Positions 1 through 12,500 of a DNA stretch of 64,000 nucleotides are shown in pieces. The position numbers and the translations under genes were made by a program. Location of the stretch: assembly GCA_026874595.1 (NCBI GenBank), contig CM049318.1:54885250-54949249 (forward strand), given 5' to 3'. The stretch's first letter is position 1, and the number at the start of each line of letters is the position of its first letter. This stretch comes from Sipunculus nudus (lineage: Eukaryota; Annelida; Sipuncula; Golfingiida; Sipunculidae). The notes under the pieces were generated by a model. That model made no database searches, was not told where the DNA came from, and worked only from the letters and a program-made list of their open reading frames with translations.

Positions 1-534
1 AAGTAAATTTGATAAAATAAAACATCTTTTCAAATAAAGTATACACACTGTTGGTTGAATGAGGGACAAACAATATCATTGTGCTAATTACTATCCCAGT
101 TATAATTAATTACTGGAATTAATAGTCAATTTCACACCTGGTGAAGTTTTTACTCTTCTGAAGTAAGGAATTACTTATCTCATGAACATCCACACTTTCA
201 CAGCAATACACCACTTTGTGGACACAATTAAATGTACACTTTAATCATTGTGACCCTGGTGGTTCAATACAAAATCTAAAATGTAGCATGTCCAAGAATA
301 AAATAAAATACAGAAAAATTATAACATTCATCTAGTTTATGCACCAGCTGGGGGGGGGGTGAGTGCAGGGCACAGGGGAAGCCTGCTAGTAGTGGCCAAG
401 CTGGGCCAAGGTAAGCTGCCTGGGGTGGGTTACATAATGCAAGTGAAGGCTGTACTACTAGGTGGGCTAGATGTAAACAACACTTGACATGGTGTATGAA
501 AACATGAATAAAAGCTATTCATTCCAATCAATTT
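1..534. other. No gene seen; AT-rich with a G-run
   Basis: AT-rich sequence with a G9-10 run at about 349-359 and a purine-rich, GC-richer patch at 340-480. No open frame or repeat end recognised. Confidence 0.5.
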
Positions 535-1913
535 GTTTTGAAAGTTCAAATTTTAAAAGATTAAATCCTTATGCATATATGCTGGGAAAATTAAATCAAC
601 AGTGCCAAAGTTTGACAAAATTTAAGGTATTGATTTTTTATTTATGCTAATAACTTGAAAAATTTGCAAAATTCTGATCTAATTTTGGGTAAACAATTGA
701 ATCTTGATTAAATAAAGTTATATTCCTGAAAAAAAGTCTCTAGGTTCAGCAATTCTCATGTTAGGGGAGTAAATATATTTCCTGGTTTTTAAAAAACTGC
801 ATTATGTTTTGGCCCATAACTTCAAAATAATACACAATACTGACCTAATTTTTGGTATGTTCATAGAAAATGTATAAAAGAATGTGAATACTAAATACGA
901 TCAAAAACAGATCAGTGGTTTTGATATTAGGCAGCCTTGAAGTGTTACAATGGCTTTTTTTATGGAAAACAGAGTTTTTTTTTCCTTAATATCTCGAAGG
1001 AACAAAGTCCTAATGACCCAATTTTGGGTATGGTAGGAGATTTTGGGGACATCTAAAATTATGTCAACAGCCTGGGGAGCATAGAGATGTGTACTGAATG
1101 ACCTACAGTCATCAAAGTGGACTGCTTGACAATGTAAGGGAATACAACAAGAGCCTCCAAAAAAATTCAATAACTAGCCTAATTTTACAGCTTTTATTTT
1201 CAAATTTCAGATTTTAACAGATTAAATCTTTATGTATACATGGTGTGAAAATTTATCCACAGTACTTACAGGAAAAAAACGTGCCATGGCCAAAGTTAGG
1301 CAAAATTTAAGGTACCAATTTTATATTTTTGCCCATATTTAAAAAAATTTAACAAATTTTGATCTAATCTTTGGTATACAATTAAATTTTGATTAATTAA
1401 AGTTGTATTACTGGAAAAAAGTCCCTACCTTTAATACTTTTGGTCTTAAGTGACCAAATATCTTCCTGATTTTTTTACAAAGTCCATTATGTTTGGGCCC
1501 ATAACTTTTTTAAATTATATAATACTGACTTAATATCTGGCATGTACATAGGAACTATATAGAGGAATATTTATGGTAAATATGAAGAAAACCAGATGAG
1601 TGGTTTTGATATTAGGCAGTCCTGAAGTGTGAAAATAGATTTCTAATAAAAAATTGAGGTTTTTCCTTAATATCTCAAAGGAACGAAGTCCTATTGACCC
1701 AATTTTTGGCATGGTAGGAGATTATGGGGACATCTAACTGTATGCCAAAATTCAGATTCGTAGGTCCAACGGTGTCGAAACATGCCAGTCTTACGGACGG
1801 ACATCCAGACGGACAGACAGACAGACGATCGGACGGACAGACAGACGGACGGACGGACGACGGACAATGGACCATGACTATAGCTCAGATGACTTATAGT
1901 CAGCTGAGCTAAA
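535..1913 (-). repeat. Interspersed repeat with GTCCGTC head and internally duplicated body
   Basis: Read on the minus strand from 1913: AGCTCAGCTGACTATAAGTC, a (GTCC/GTCT)n-like tract, then a body containing 'GGACTGCCTAATATCAAAACC' type text and 'GGGCCCA(T)AAC'. The body occurs twice in tandem (about 1910-1195 and 1090-535). The same two-unit arrangement is seen on the plus strand at 17162-18550. The element probably continues past the left edge. Confidence 0.7.
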
Positions 1914-2838
1914 AACTCCTCTAATTGAATGAGTGGCCTCATGTAAGCTTTTAAATGTATGACACAATCAAAGTTACAGTGGGTGTCTTTATACGCTCTT
2001 TACACAGTGCTTTATCCATAGGCCAACTACCTATATCATAAGCGTTGTTTGTTATGACCTTGTATCCTGAATTTCTACACCAGAGGGGAGCACTGTATTT
2101 TGGTCTAATCAGATGAGACCCTGTGCTGGAAGCAAAATGGTTTACCAGCCAAGTGAGGAATACACGAAGCCAATGTTGTTCATTTCCTTTTGAGTGACAG
2201 CTCATCGCCCAAGCAACCGTTTGAACAGGCCACAGGCTCAGAGAGCATTGCCCCACACGTGGTTTCTGAGCGGAGCCTGATGCCTGTCTAGTGTTTGTTT
2301 ACTTGCATTTGATTGGCTGCTAGTCACATCAGAAGTTTTTTAGCAGACAGGCCCATGTGCACCACCTGGTGTTCAAGTGCATCATAAATGGTCAAAGCAG
2401 GCAGCAAGAAAATCAGTAGCTTCTTTAGAAGCAACAGATTTCCGCTGCCTCAGGAGTGCAGTGTCTTTTTGTACCGGCAAAAAAGATATTTGTATGTAAT
2501 AGGCTATTTTATCTGTACAGGTCTTGTTATGACATATATATATATATATATTCCTTTGTTTGGTTAAAGTTAAGCCATCAAGAAGTCAAATTTATGTATA
2601 TTTTGCATCGTAAACAGATGTCCATTTTATCTTTACAGCATTGCCATGGTAACAAGTACTCGAGTCCGAGTCAGGTAATGCCTATTGGGTACTCAGGTCC
2701 AAAATTTTGTACCCATTCAACCCTAGTTGGTTTGTATATGAGCTGAAGTTGAAAGGTAAATGGTTGTAAAACTTCTTTTGCAAAACACTAGTTTTTTTTA
2801 CATGCCATCAGATGTTGTTGTTAAATGTGTTTGGATTA
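1914..2838. other. No gene seen; short (TA)n
   Basis: No supported coding sequence. A 101-codon minus frame at 1951-2256 lacks any recognisable motif. (TA)n at about 2533-2551. Confidence 0.4.
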
Positions 2839-3012
2839 CAGTGGAACCCCACTATTACAACCACCTTGGGGACTGACCAAAGTAGTCGTAATTTGGGGAT
2901 GGTCGTTTTGTGAAACTCCAAATAATCTGGATCGTATATTCGGGACCAAGAAAAGTGGTCGTAATTGCGGGGTGGTTGCAATTGCAGAGTGGTCACAAGG
3001 CGGGTTCCACTG
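2839..3012. mobile_element. TA-flanked MITE, CAGTGGAACCCC family (copy 1)
   Basis: Starts CAGTGGAACCCCAC and ends in the inverted counterpart GGGTTCCACTG, with TA on both sides as expected of Tc1/mariner-type insertion. Internal short repeats of 'GTGGTCGTAATT' type. It is about the same length as the copy at 20210-20385 and clearly similar. No coding capacity. Confidence 0.75.
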
Positions 3013-3014
3013 TA

Positions 3015-3930
3015 TTTGGTGGGCCCCCACATGTTACAAATATGTGAATGTAAACAAAACAAACGGCCTGTATGCAGTGATATTGGTGTTTTCTGGCCTA
3101 TTTTTATAAAACGTTCAAGGAATTATCTTTATTAAACTACAGGCATCAGACATTTGAATAGGCCCTTTAAAATACAGTCACACACTAATTAGAGACAGTT
3201 GCATTCTAATTCTAAATCAATGGCATAAGGTGACACCTGTCATCTAGCTACCCTTTGTTAGTTTGAAAACCACCCCCACTTTATTTAAGCTCAAGCCAGA
3301 GTTATCTGATACAATACAAATCTATACACAAACAATATGATATAAATCAATGCTCAACACACAAACACCAACATGTGTACCCTTACACCTTAGGGGCTAG
3401 AATGACATCCTATCAATAAGCAGTCAAGTCCTACAAAATATGATCCCATGCCCAGAAACCCTCTGGTTCTGTATATTGTGGTTGGCTTTATATTCACAAG
3501 GTTAAAGTTTCAAGATCTTCCCAGTTTCTGTGATTCATGAAGGTTTCATTTTGTGATTTAGCCTTAAGAAAAAACTACACAAAATAAACAATATTATATG
3601 AATTACCTGAACAAAATGTGGCAAAAAATCTTGATAATATGACAACAGACCTTGTAATAGTTGATATTATTGTTCATTAATGACAGATGATTAAATGTCA
3701 TATCATTTATAATATTGCAGTTTTTGAACATACAAGATTTTATTATTTATGTTAGATATCAAACATTTAGAATTTGATTTGCCTCCTACACTGGGCCTCT
3801 TATTCAAGATTCAAGAAGGATTTATTGTCGTGATAATTCCCTTTTCATAAATATCACAAATTTGAAACCCTCACAAACAAAATGGCTACCACAGTATTCA
3901 TAGTTTACAGGAAATAATGCATTACTTATA
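3015..3930. other. No gene; contains a copy of the 'TTTGAAACCCTC' repeat
   Basis: At about 3845-3905, ACAAATTTGAAACCCTCACA...ATGGCTACCACAG matches, in inverted orientation and with CpG decay, the repeat at 48990-49045. Nothing else recognised. Confidence 0.45.
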
Positions 3931-4372
3931 CAGTGAAATCTCAGCTGATCACCAGCCCTGCTTACACAATTTTTTTGGTTCAAGGCTAATGTTAATCATC
4001 ATAAAAACCTCCAGCTAAGGCCAAACAATTTTAATCCCCTGCATAAATTTTTTTTTTTTAGATTTCCAATTGAAACTTACCAATTTTGAGCTCCAGTAGC
4101 TTAGACATTTCTTTCAAGAAGACAAAATAAAACAATTTTGATCAGATTTCCTTTGTTATGTAGTGCTTTTACCTGTTTAGCAAAAAATGTTATTATCATG
4201 CTTTTCCCTGATCATATGAGTTTTTATCGACACATACAAAAAAAGGTCAAACAAAAATAATGCCAACCGACATTGATTTCTGAAAAAAAAAAATCTTTTG
4301 GCCTAACATGACCAACCTGTAACATGACCATGCTGACCTCCTGCAGGTGGTCATGTTGGGGAGATTACACTA
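3931..4372. mobile_element. TA-flanked MITE, CAGTGAAATCTC type
   Basis: The left end TA|CAGTGAAATCTC has an imperfect inverted counterpart GAGATTACACT at the right end. The core (about 4010-4300) contains an interspersed repeat, with text 'CTTTTACCTGTTTAGCAAAA' and 'TGATCATATGA', that recurs at 14155-14440, 24190-24460 and 26290-26540. Noncoding. Confidence 0.55.
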
Positions 4373-6469
4373 AATTGAAATCTCTAAGCCCAAAGCAGCT
4401 CCATGAATATGTTAACCAGGTCACTGTGTAATTTAATTGAGTCATTAATATAATTTTGGCAAAAATAGGTTTAAGCCATAAATTAAGGTTAAAGGCATTA
4501 AAACTGCTGTATTAAAACTGTTTTTTTTTTTTGGGGTGGGGGGGGAGACCTCTTTTAATCCTCCTTGCTAGACTTGTCTTAAACTTGCCCACCCTGGATA
4601 AAGTCAGATTATTCCCATTAATTCTTAAATCAATAGAGTAAATCTTTATCATTATCAGGTGATAATTTACAATATTGCCAGCCTTGTCAATTCAGATAGC
4701 TAAGCTCTTTTACCATACATAACTTGCAAATAACATGACCATCTTGAGTAAATAACTGAGCTCAGTCAGGTACATGTCACGTAGGGACATACTGCCCTTG
4801 ACATGTCTCCATCTGTAGGTTTAATGATAACAAAGGGTAACTAAGAAATTATCGATTCTCGTTTGATTACAAGGCACAGGTGACAAAAGATGTTCAAATG
4901 TTGTGTATGACAAATTTTTCTAACATTCAAATTTGTAACAAAATATTACTCTGATAACTTATTCAATAATTACTCCAGTAAACTATCACACGCCCTGATA
5001 TTATCATTTTTCATGCACTAAATTTGCAGCTGATGTTATGACTTCCCCTAAAGCTCCATATTTATTTTCAATTTTTTTATACACTGGATGTTATATATTT
5101 CAGCTACTGGTAATTGAATCAAGCTAGACTGGTCAGGGCCCTGTTTTAAAAAGTCAGTTGAATAAAGGTGATCCAAACACAAGTTATGACATGATGGTCA
5201 TGATGGTCAATTTTTATCGTCACATTTTTTAATGTTGAACTTGTTTGCCAATTTTGTTTGAGCTTGCTGCAAGACAGATTCATATTTTTGGTAATGGCTT
5301 CAGTACTTTCAATAGTCTCAGGTTAAATATACATTTTGCTGAACTATAGGAGAACATTTTCTAATTCCTGGCTTGACCTTGTTTCTATAAATCTCCCACA
5401 GAGACCAATAATGCCGAGTCACTAGCATACAGCATATATTTGATTTTATATACATTTTACTGTCATTTACATACACTTGGAACATTAAATTCATTTTTAA
5501 GATGTTTGGAAACAATGAGAAAATATATTACCAAGTTACATATCTTAATTAATTTACATATATTAATCAAATAACTAGTATGTCAAACAATTACTAACTT
5601 TATACTCTATTCTAGATAAATTGGTAAAAATAATCCTCCACAATGAATAGGTTGTTTTCATTAGTTCATGATGTTTTAAGCAATCACTCAAAAGTGAAAC
5701 TTAAAAAAAATGCCAACTAAATTAAATTATCTATTTGTTGTACAATAGTCAATATTATAGATGTTATATAAAAATGAACTCGATGCTTTGACTATTTTTA
5801 TTTTCAAAATATGACACAATGAATAGGTTCAAGGCTACAAGTTCAGTCCAAAACATACGGCTCATTTGACCTGGTAATCATATCGCTTGCACACCACTTG
5901 AGACGTCTGGGGCCCCCGGGACCAAAACACTGTATCAAGCACTGCATGACTTCACAAGTATAGATAAGTTCTGGCATATAAGTCATTTACAGCTTGCCAT
6001 TGCTAAAGATTGAAAGTTTCCCCATTTGACAACTTTCATACTGAATTAGTAAGTTGCAGTACGTACCTAGCATGTAGATGATAATCCGTGTGTGTTAATA
6101 ATGGACGGCTGTTGCTACTGTGATTGCAATTAAATGTGAACTGGTGAAGTGTTCCGGGTGACTTCAAAGCCGTGGTGGCACATGATTTGCTTTAACCTTT
6201 GACCTTATACAATTTCATGAGACCTTCACCTTGACATGCGCTTAAAATGCAACCAGGGCAAATGCCTCATGAATATTTCACAGAAGGTAATACTCACGTG
6301 AGTAGTCGTATGATTTTGAACCAGCGACTTAAAAATTGAACATTTTGAGCAATCTCAGGTTTTTCTAGAAAATAAAACGGTAACTGACGTCGAAAAAAAA
6401 TATAGTGACATTTAAACTGCGTTTTATTAATAATATATAATTTTACAGGCTGATTAATATGCATATATG
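4373..6469. other. Upstream region of HSD17B7; no gene seen
   Basis: Mostly AT-rich sequence with short homopolymers (T12 with G-run at 4520-4545). No open frame with recognisable content. The last ~400 bases are the presumed HSD17B7 promoter. Confidence 0.4.
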
Positions 6470-6494
6470 AGGTCATGTTAGAGGTCAAAGATCA
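6470..6494 (+). promoter_or_regulatory. AGGTCA half-sites upstream of HSD17B7: DR1 and DR6
   Basis: AGGTCA at 6470-6475 and again at 6482-6487 (spacing 6). The second is followed after one base by AGATCA (6489-6494), so AGGTCAAAGATCA forms a DR1 like those bound by HNF4/RXR-type receptors. It lies 11 bases before the ATG, so it could be in the 5' UTR or core promoter. A reverse half-site lies near 6198-6206 (TTTGACCTT). Function is inference. Confidence 0.4.
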
Positions 6495-6505
6495 GATCAA
6501 CCGAT

Positions 6506-6543
6506 ATGGCTGCCAGAGTAGCGTTGATCACCGGTGGCAACAC
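6506..6543 (+). CDS. HSD17B7: HSD17B7 exon 1 (start codon, beginning of Rossmann motif)
   Basis: ATG followed by ALITGGN, the beta1 strand and first glycines of the NADP(H) site. The exon ends in phase 2 at AAC AC|GTAACG. The start is chosen because it sits immediately before the first beta strand, as in other members, leaving a four-residue N-terminus before VALITGG. Confidence 0.92.
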
Positions 6544-9500
6544 GTAACGTTTTTTTTTACTATAATGAACTGTATTTAAAGATTGTCCTGTTGGATGTGT
6601 GTTATATATAAATATTATTCAGTGGAGATTAGGGATTAAGTTATAACCGAAAGAAAATATATGCGTATATTGTCAAAAGGCAGGACAAACGCTGGCTTGT
6701 TGATCATCGATTTTAAAAAGGGTTCTAATTTAACGCGGCACACAACGTGGGGAGACGGGATAAAAGTGGGCGTGGCAGATAATTAGAGGGATGGGTGCTA
6801 AATATGATAAGCGGAGGAAAATACAGGAATTGTTAATTAAATCACAAGCTATGGTGCCACGAGCCCCCTCCCTCCCCCGCACCCCTGCACATATTCACAT
6901 AAGCTGTCACACCCCCTCCCCCCTTTCCCCCTTGACCAAATGCTGGACTACCCATGCATGAAATCATTAAATTTCACAATCACGCTGTTCCTTAGTAAAT
7001 GTAAAGATTAAATATAACAATGGGTTTTAAACAAAATAATAATTGATAAGCATTATTTGATATAGGCTGGATTTCACATACCTAATATAAATTGGAATTA
7101 AGATTCCAACCACATTGAAAATATTCTGTTTTACACAATTCTTGGGGTTTATCTCTTTCCATTCAAAGTTTTTGTTTCAAAAATGTTATAATAACAAGTA
7201 ATTGCATACAACAGTAGTTAAACACAAAATTAAATAAAAGACCCTTTTAAAGAAACTTCAGCCCCCTGATGGACACCAAATAAAAAATTTGTGTTCAGTC
7301 TGTCATGAACAATTAACAAAGTGAAACTATTTAAACTGAGAATTTTTAATGTTATATGTACTAATAGCTCACCATATGGCCTTAACACAGTAATTTCTAA
7401 ATATCAAATGTGAGATACCAGCGATTATTGTGTTCGCTTTTTTTTTAATTTATAGACCACATGCCATTTATGAACCAACCCAATTAATGAATTACATATA
7501 TGGCAACAATGAACAATTAGAAAAAAATATCTAGGTGGCAGTACCATGACACACTAGTCTATTCCATAAATTTGTGTAATCCTGCTGCAGTATATTACAG
7601 TACCTCTTAACACTACATGTATACAGACTGGCCTCAACGAGAGCAGGTGTTGTATGTTTAAAATTTTCGATGGATGCACAATGCGATACCACGCTCTCAT
7701 TGGTATGATTACAATACTTTGCTCTGTGACCACCCTGGTAGTCATATGTTATCAGAGAACCTTGCCATGCAAAGCAGTGGTTAAAACAAAAATGAGACCT
7801 GGGATGACTACAGTGTATAACCACTGCATGATGAGCGAAGTGTAATGGGTGTCAACAAAAAACAGGGCTGAATGTAGATTCGCACCCGTAACCTTTGTTG
7901 CACAAGCCTGCGAAAAAGCAAGCTTCACAGGCAAGGCCAGTAGGAATGCCTTTGTGTGCGCAGTTACATCAAGTGTATCAAGCACTCCATGCAATCCATT
8001 CCTCCATACATAAGTTTTACTAGAAGAGCACAGAAGATTAATACTACTGACAAGGCAAACAATCCTAATGGATAGTATCATACACTCCTTCTTCCAGAAC
8101 ATCACCATAAGTTTTTTTATTAAGATTTTTTCTGGGGAGGTAACTGCCTCCATTTTTTAATTGTTTCTTAACTAGGTATTGTGTATATCTGATTTCGGAC
8201 TACATTACAGGGGTTCATACCCGATAATCCTGGTGTAAACTAGGTTCGGTGTACCACTCCTGTGGGTCCTCAGTGTGTGTCGTTCCCTTTGCTGGGTCAT
8301 AACACAGAGGAACCCCCCAAAAAGCCCACTTGTTTGTGAATGCAACACAACTATTGGGCACAGTCTCCCCATTAAGCCTAAAGCGCACTCATCCTTGGTA
8401 GTGGACAACCGTGAAAAATCTCACCACCTCTGCAAAGATTTGAACTCAGGATCTTCAAACTTTAAGTCCTGTGCTCTACCCCTGACACACAGAAGCAGAT
8501 CCATCAACCAAATGTTAATTGGGTCTTCCCTGGCCCACGTGGCACCTTTTTTTTTACAAATTTTCATGAAAAATTTGAGAACCAGATCAGTGTACACATT
8601 TAATCCTGTTAACAGGTAAGCAAATAAACAGACCGACACAGGTGAAAACATGACCTCCTTGATGATGGTTAAACAAAAGTGTTGGCATTCTGCAAGTAAA
8701 AGAATTATTTCATTTGGTGATGTTTCAATTGACGTATAACTGGAATCTTGGTGTGTGGATTTGTTAAATTTACATGGAACTTAAAAAATCTTGCATCTGT
8801 TTTGCTTATTTTCACACAACAGGGGTATTGGACTAGCGTTAGCAGAGAGACTGCTGCAGAATGATCCCACAATACACCTGTGTCTGGCATGCCGCAACAG
8901 GAAGCGAGCTGAAGCCGCGGTCGCAGTACTGAAGACAGCACATCCTGATGCGAAGGTGGACATCTTACTGGTCGATGTCAGCAATGTCGCCTCAGTGTAC
9001 AAGGCAACCAAAGAAATCAAAGACAGGTGAGCTAATGATTACTTTGGTTGCCCTTTTGTTTGTAAGGGTAACAATTTTCGCAATATTCCCGAATGTTAAA
9101 ACAATCGCGAATATGAAACCCTCGGGAATAAGATGCCCAGTCAACTTGAGAAAAAATGATTCATCTGCAGAATTACACTTTTGAAAACATGGTTCGTTAA
9201 TCAGCAGCCAAATCTGTGCATTGATATCGGAATCAACATATGCATACATACAATTATTGTAAAATATGGGGTAGTCACTGCAGATATGTTGATTCTGACA
9301 CAGGTCATAATGTAATGAAATAAGTGAGGAACTGTGGGATTTATTTTCAATTTTTTTAATAAATAAAAATACTGCCATACTTAGATTTTATAGGTTCTGG
9401 TGCAATAGTGAAAACAAAACCCTCGCAAAATGTTCAAAATAAAAAATTGCGAAATTTCAGTCTCACAGATATTTGGCCAACCATAGTATTATTTTTACAA

Positions 9501-12500
9501 AAACAGGTGAATAATTACCACAGTCATTCAAAAGCGGGTAGGGAAAACTGATCATTTTAAAAAGTGTTTGTCAAAAAACATGACAGAATAATGTTGAGTT
9601 TGCTGTTGTTCAGGGCAGACATGGAAGTGTTGTTTCATGCATTAATAGTTCTTTGATCTTATATGTTTGTATGTATAAAATATAAGAAATGTTACACAAA
9701 ATCGACAACAGATACTAAGTCCATAAAATGTCATAGACGTAGCCTGTCAGACAGATAGGGTCACACTGGGTCACAACCCTTGTATTTTAGAATGTTAACA
9801 TTGCCCCCTGATATTTGTATAAATGTACACATTATGCAGATAACAGCAAACATGTATTATATTCTGTGAGATAAAGAAAGCTTGACTAACCAAGCCTAGT
9901 CACAGCTGTCCTCGATAATCACAGAAATGTGGATATTTTAATTACCAATATCAGCAGGAAAAAGGCCTTACTTGTAATTCAAACATGTTTACTTGTACAG
10001 TCAAAGCCATTCCCAAACTATGTACCATAATTGTTTACAAAATACCAGATCACTGTTACACAGATATGTCATGTTAAGCTCTGCATGCTAATGTATATAT
10101 AACAAAAATAAGTATATTTAGCATTTGCTCAAATTTTCCAAAATTCAGCTGAGGGGTGTGATCAATAGGTCCCTTGTTATGCATGTATTGCTGTTACATA
10201 AATGTTTTCATGGTAAATCTTATTTAATCAAGGTTCCCGTAAATCAAAAGTGTCTTTCAGATATACTGTAAAATCTAGTGTACAAACCAGAAAATTTATT
10301 CCCAAATTCCAATGGCAAAACTTCATAATTGCTTATACACAGGCCTAAACATGACCATGATCTGCCATGTACAACCAACCGACTTGTCTGACCGGTCCTG
10401 TCACTGGGAGATGAAAATTTTGTTCAGCTGTCAACAGCCGATTCCTACAGCATGTGTAATATAATTCAGGCAATAAAAATTCTTGTATATAATAGTACTG
10501 TTTTTATTTCTCAATAAATATATTTTAATATTTATATACAGTGTTACAACAGAATTTTCCAGGTCCAACTTATACATGAGATTTTAACCGTAACTGATAT
10601 GTTAATTTTGCTTATATTGAAGGTACAAAAGACTTGACTACCTCTACCTCAATGCCGGTATAATGCCTGGTGCTACTGTGAACTGGGGAGAATTCTGGGA
10701 CGGTCTTTTCTCTAAGTGAGTATTCATCAATTTTCTAGCTTGACACATTTGTCATTACTTGTCTCATGATCTTTATTAACAGACTAAGGCCCCTTTTCCC
10801 TGAAAAAATCGCGCTGAATTGAGCTTTTCCATTTGCACGGAAACGCGCGCGTTTGCGCAGAATTCCCCCTTCGCGTGACCTGTTTTCACAAGGTATTAAC
10901 CGTCCCACAGCCTTCCCGGCATCATGTCAAGCATGTGTCTGTTCACTCTATGCATGTATACATTTAAAATTTCATTATATTTGCAGGAACGTATAGTTTT
11001 TATTACGGTAGTGTGCTATTGACAGGAGAGCGGGGGTCGTATATAGGCTATATATGAGAAGATTATTAACTGCCGCAGTCGGTAATAAGATATTTAACAC
11101 CCTCGCCGCACATATATATGTTTATATAATATATATATATATATAAATATATATATATAAAATCACCCATTAAAGTAGACAAGCAGAACAGCAGTTAAGT
11201 ATGACTTGTCGCCATGCATGATAGAGGCCTATGCTGAGGCCTCCTCAATCAGACTGCATTCGCGTCCTTGACCTCCACAAGCAGGCTCACCCGCGCACGT
11301 TTCCACGTGCATGGAAAAGGGACACATGATTTACACTGGTGCGATTATTCCGCGCGCGGAAACGCGCGCTGAAAAAAAGCGCATCGCACGATGTTCATTT
11401 CACACGTGCGCATTTCCGCACGCGTTTCCGCCTGCATGGAAAAGGTATACCTGATTTACACTTGCGCGATTTTTTCAGCGAAATGGAAAAGGGGCCTAAG
11501 GTGATATATTATGTGTAATGATCTTTGATAGTTGGCAACTTAGAAACAATTGTTAGAAGCTATGAGTTGGAAATAATTTCATACATAATACAGATCTACT
11601 CTTGAATTCTGTGAGAATTCATTATATTGATATTAGTGTATGTTTTACATTATCCATAGCAATCAGGCAAACATATTGCTCACTAACTTCACCTGCAAAT
11701 TTAGCTTTGTTGTTTGTTGGTAAGACATTTATCCTGCAGTATATATCAGCTGAGCATTGTGACCCATGGGTCACTTGTGTTTGTTTATTTATCCAATGCA
11801 GCTGCACATTCAGTTGATTCCTCTGAACATGTGGACATTTTACTCATGTATCACACTCTCTAAAGTCCTCTCAACATTTTTCTTTCTTCAGACGATGTAT
11901 CCACATGTTCAAAACCGGGGACCGTTTACTGAAGCAGGATGATGAACTGACACCAGAGGGCCTCAAACAGATATTCGCTACAAACGTCTTTGGACATTTT
12001 GTGATGGTAAAAAACTGAGGATATCATAATGAACAGAACCTCTCATTTGTGGTCCATAAGTTATAGCTCTAGTTTTGGTACATTGCTATTTGCAAGGATC
12101 TAACTATTTTGACACTTTCATGATATATTTCACTTAAGCCAGCATTTAATCTGTTTTTGTAGTCATTTACCTTTGGCAGGCCTGCAGGGACATTCATTTT
12201 ACTTGGCTTCTTGGTGCATCAGTGCATTCAAGTATCATTACAACCGAAGTATTGAGCATTAAATTTAAAAAAAAAAAACCCAGAAATTTAATCCTCAGAA
12301 AATGTATGAAATCTATCAAGGACTGGTTTCTTCTCCAAAGTTTCATGAACTTGCTAGCAAACATAAATCAAATATGAACGAAAACAAATTCAGAGTTTAT
12401 GGAATAATATGATTCAGTTGTGTTTCAGAAATAAGTGTTTTTTCTTTGCAGATAAGGGAACTAGAAGATATGCTTGGAGGCCCAGACATGACCACACAGA

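Noticed and set aside
1675-1942. Arg/Ser/Pro/Val-rich small frames (SVRPSVCPSV...)
   Set aside because: They translate the GTCC/GTCT-rich repeat head and are low-complexity artefacts.
7752-8153. 133-codon minus frame (and 7531-7824) as a gene
   Set aside because: It overlaps the tRNA-like repeat relative, has no known motif, and lies in HSD17B7 intron 1.
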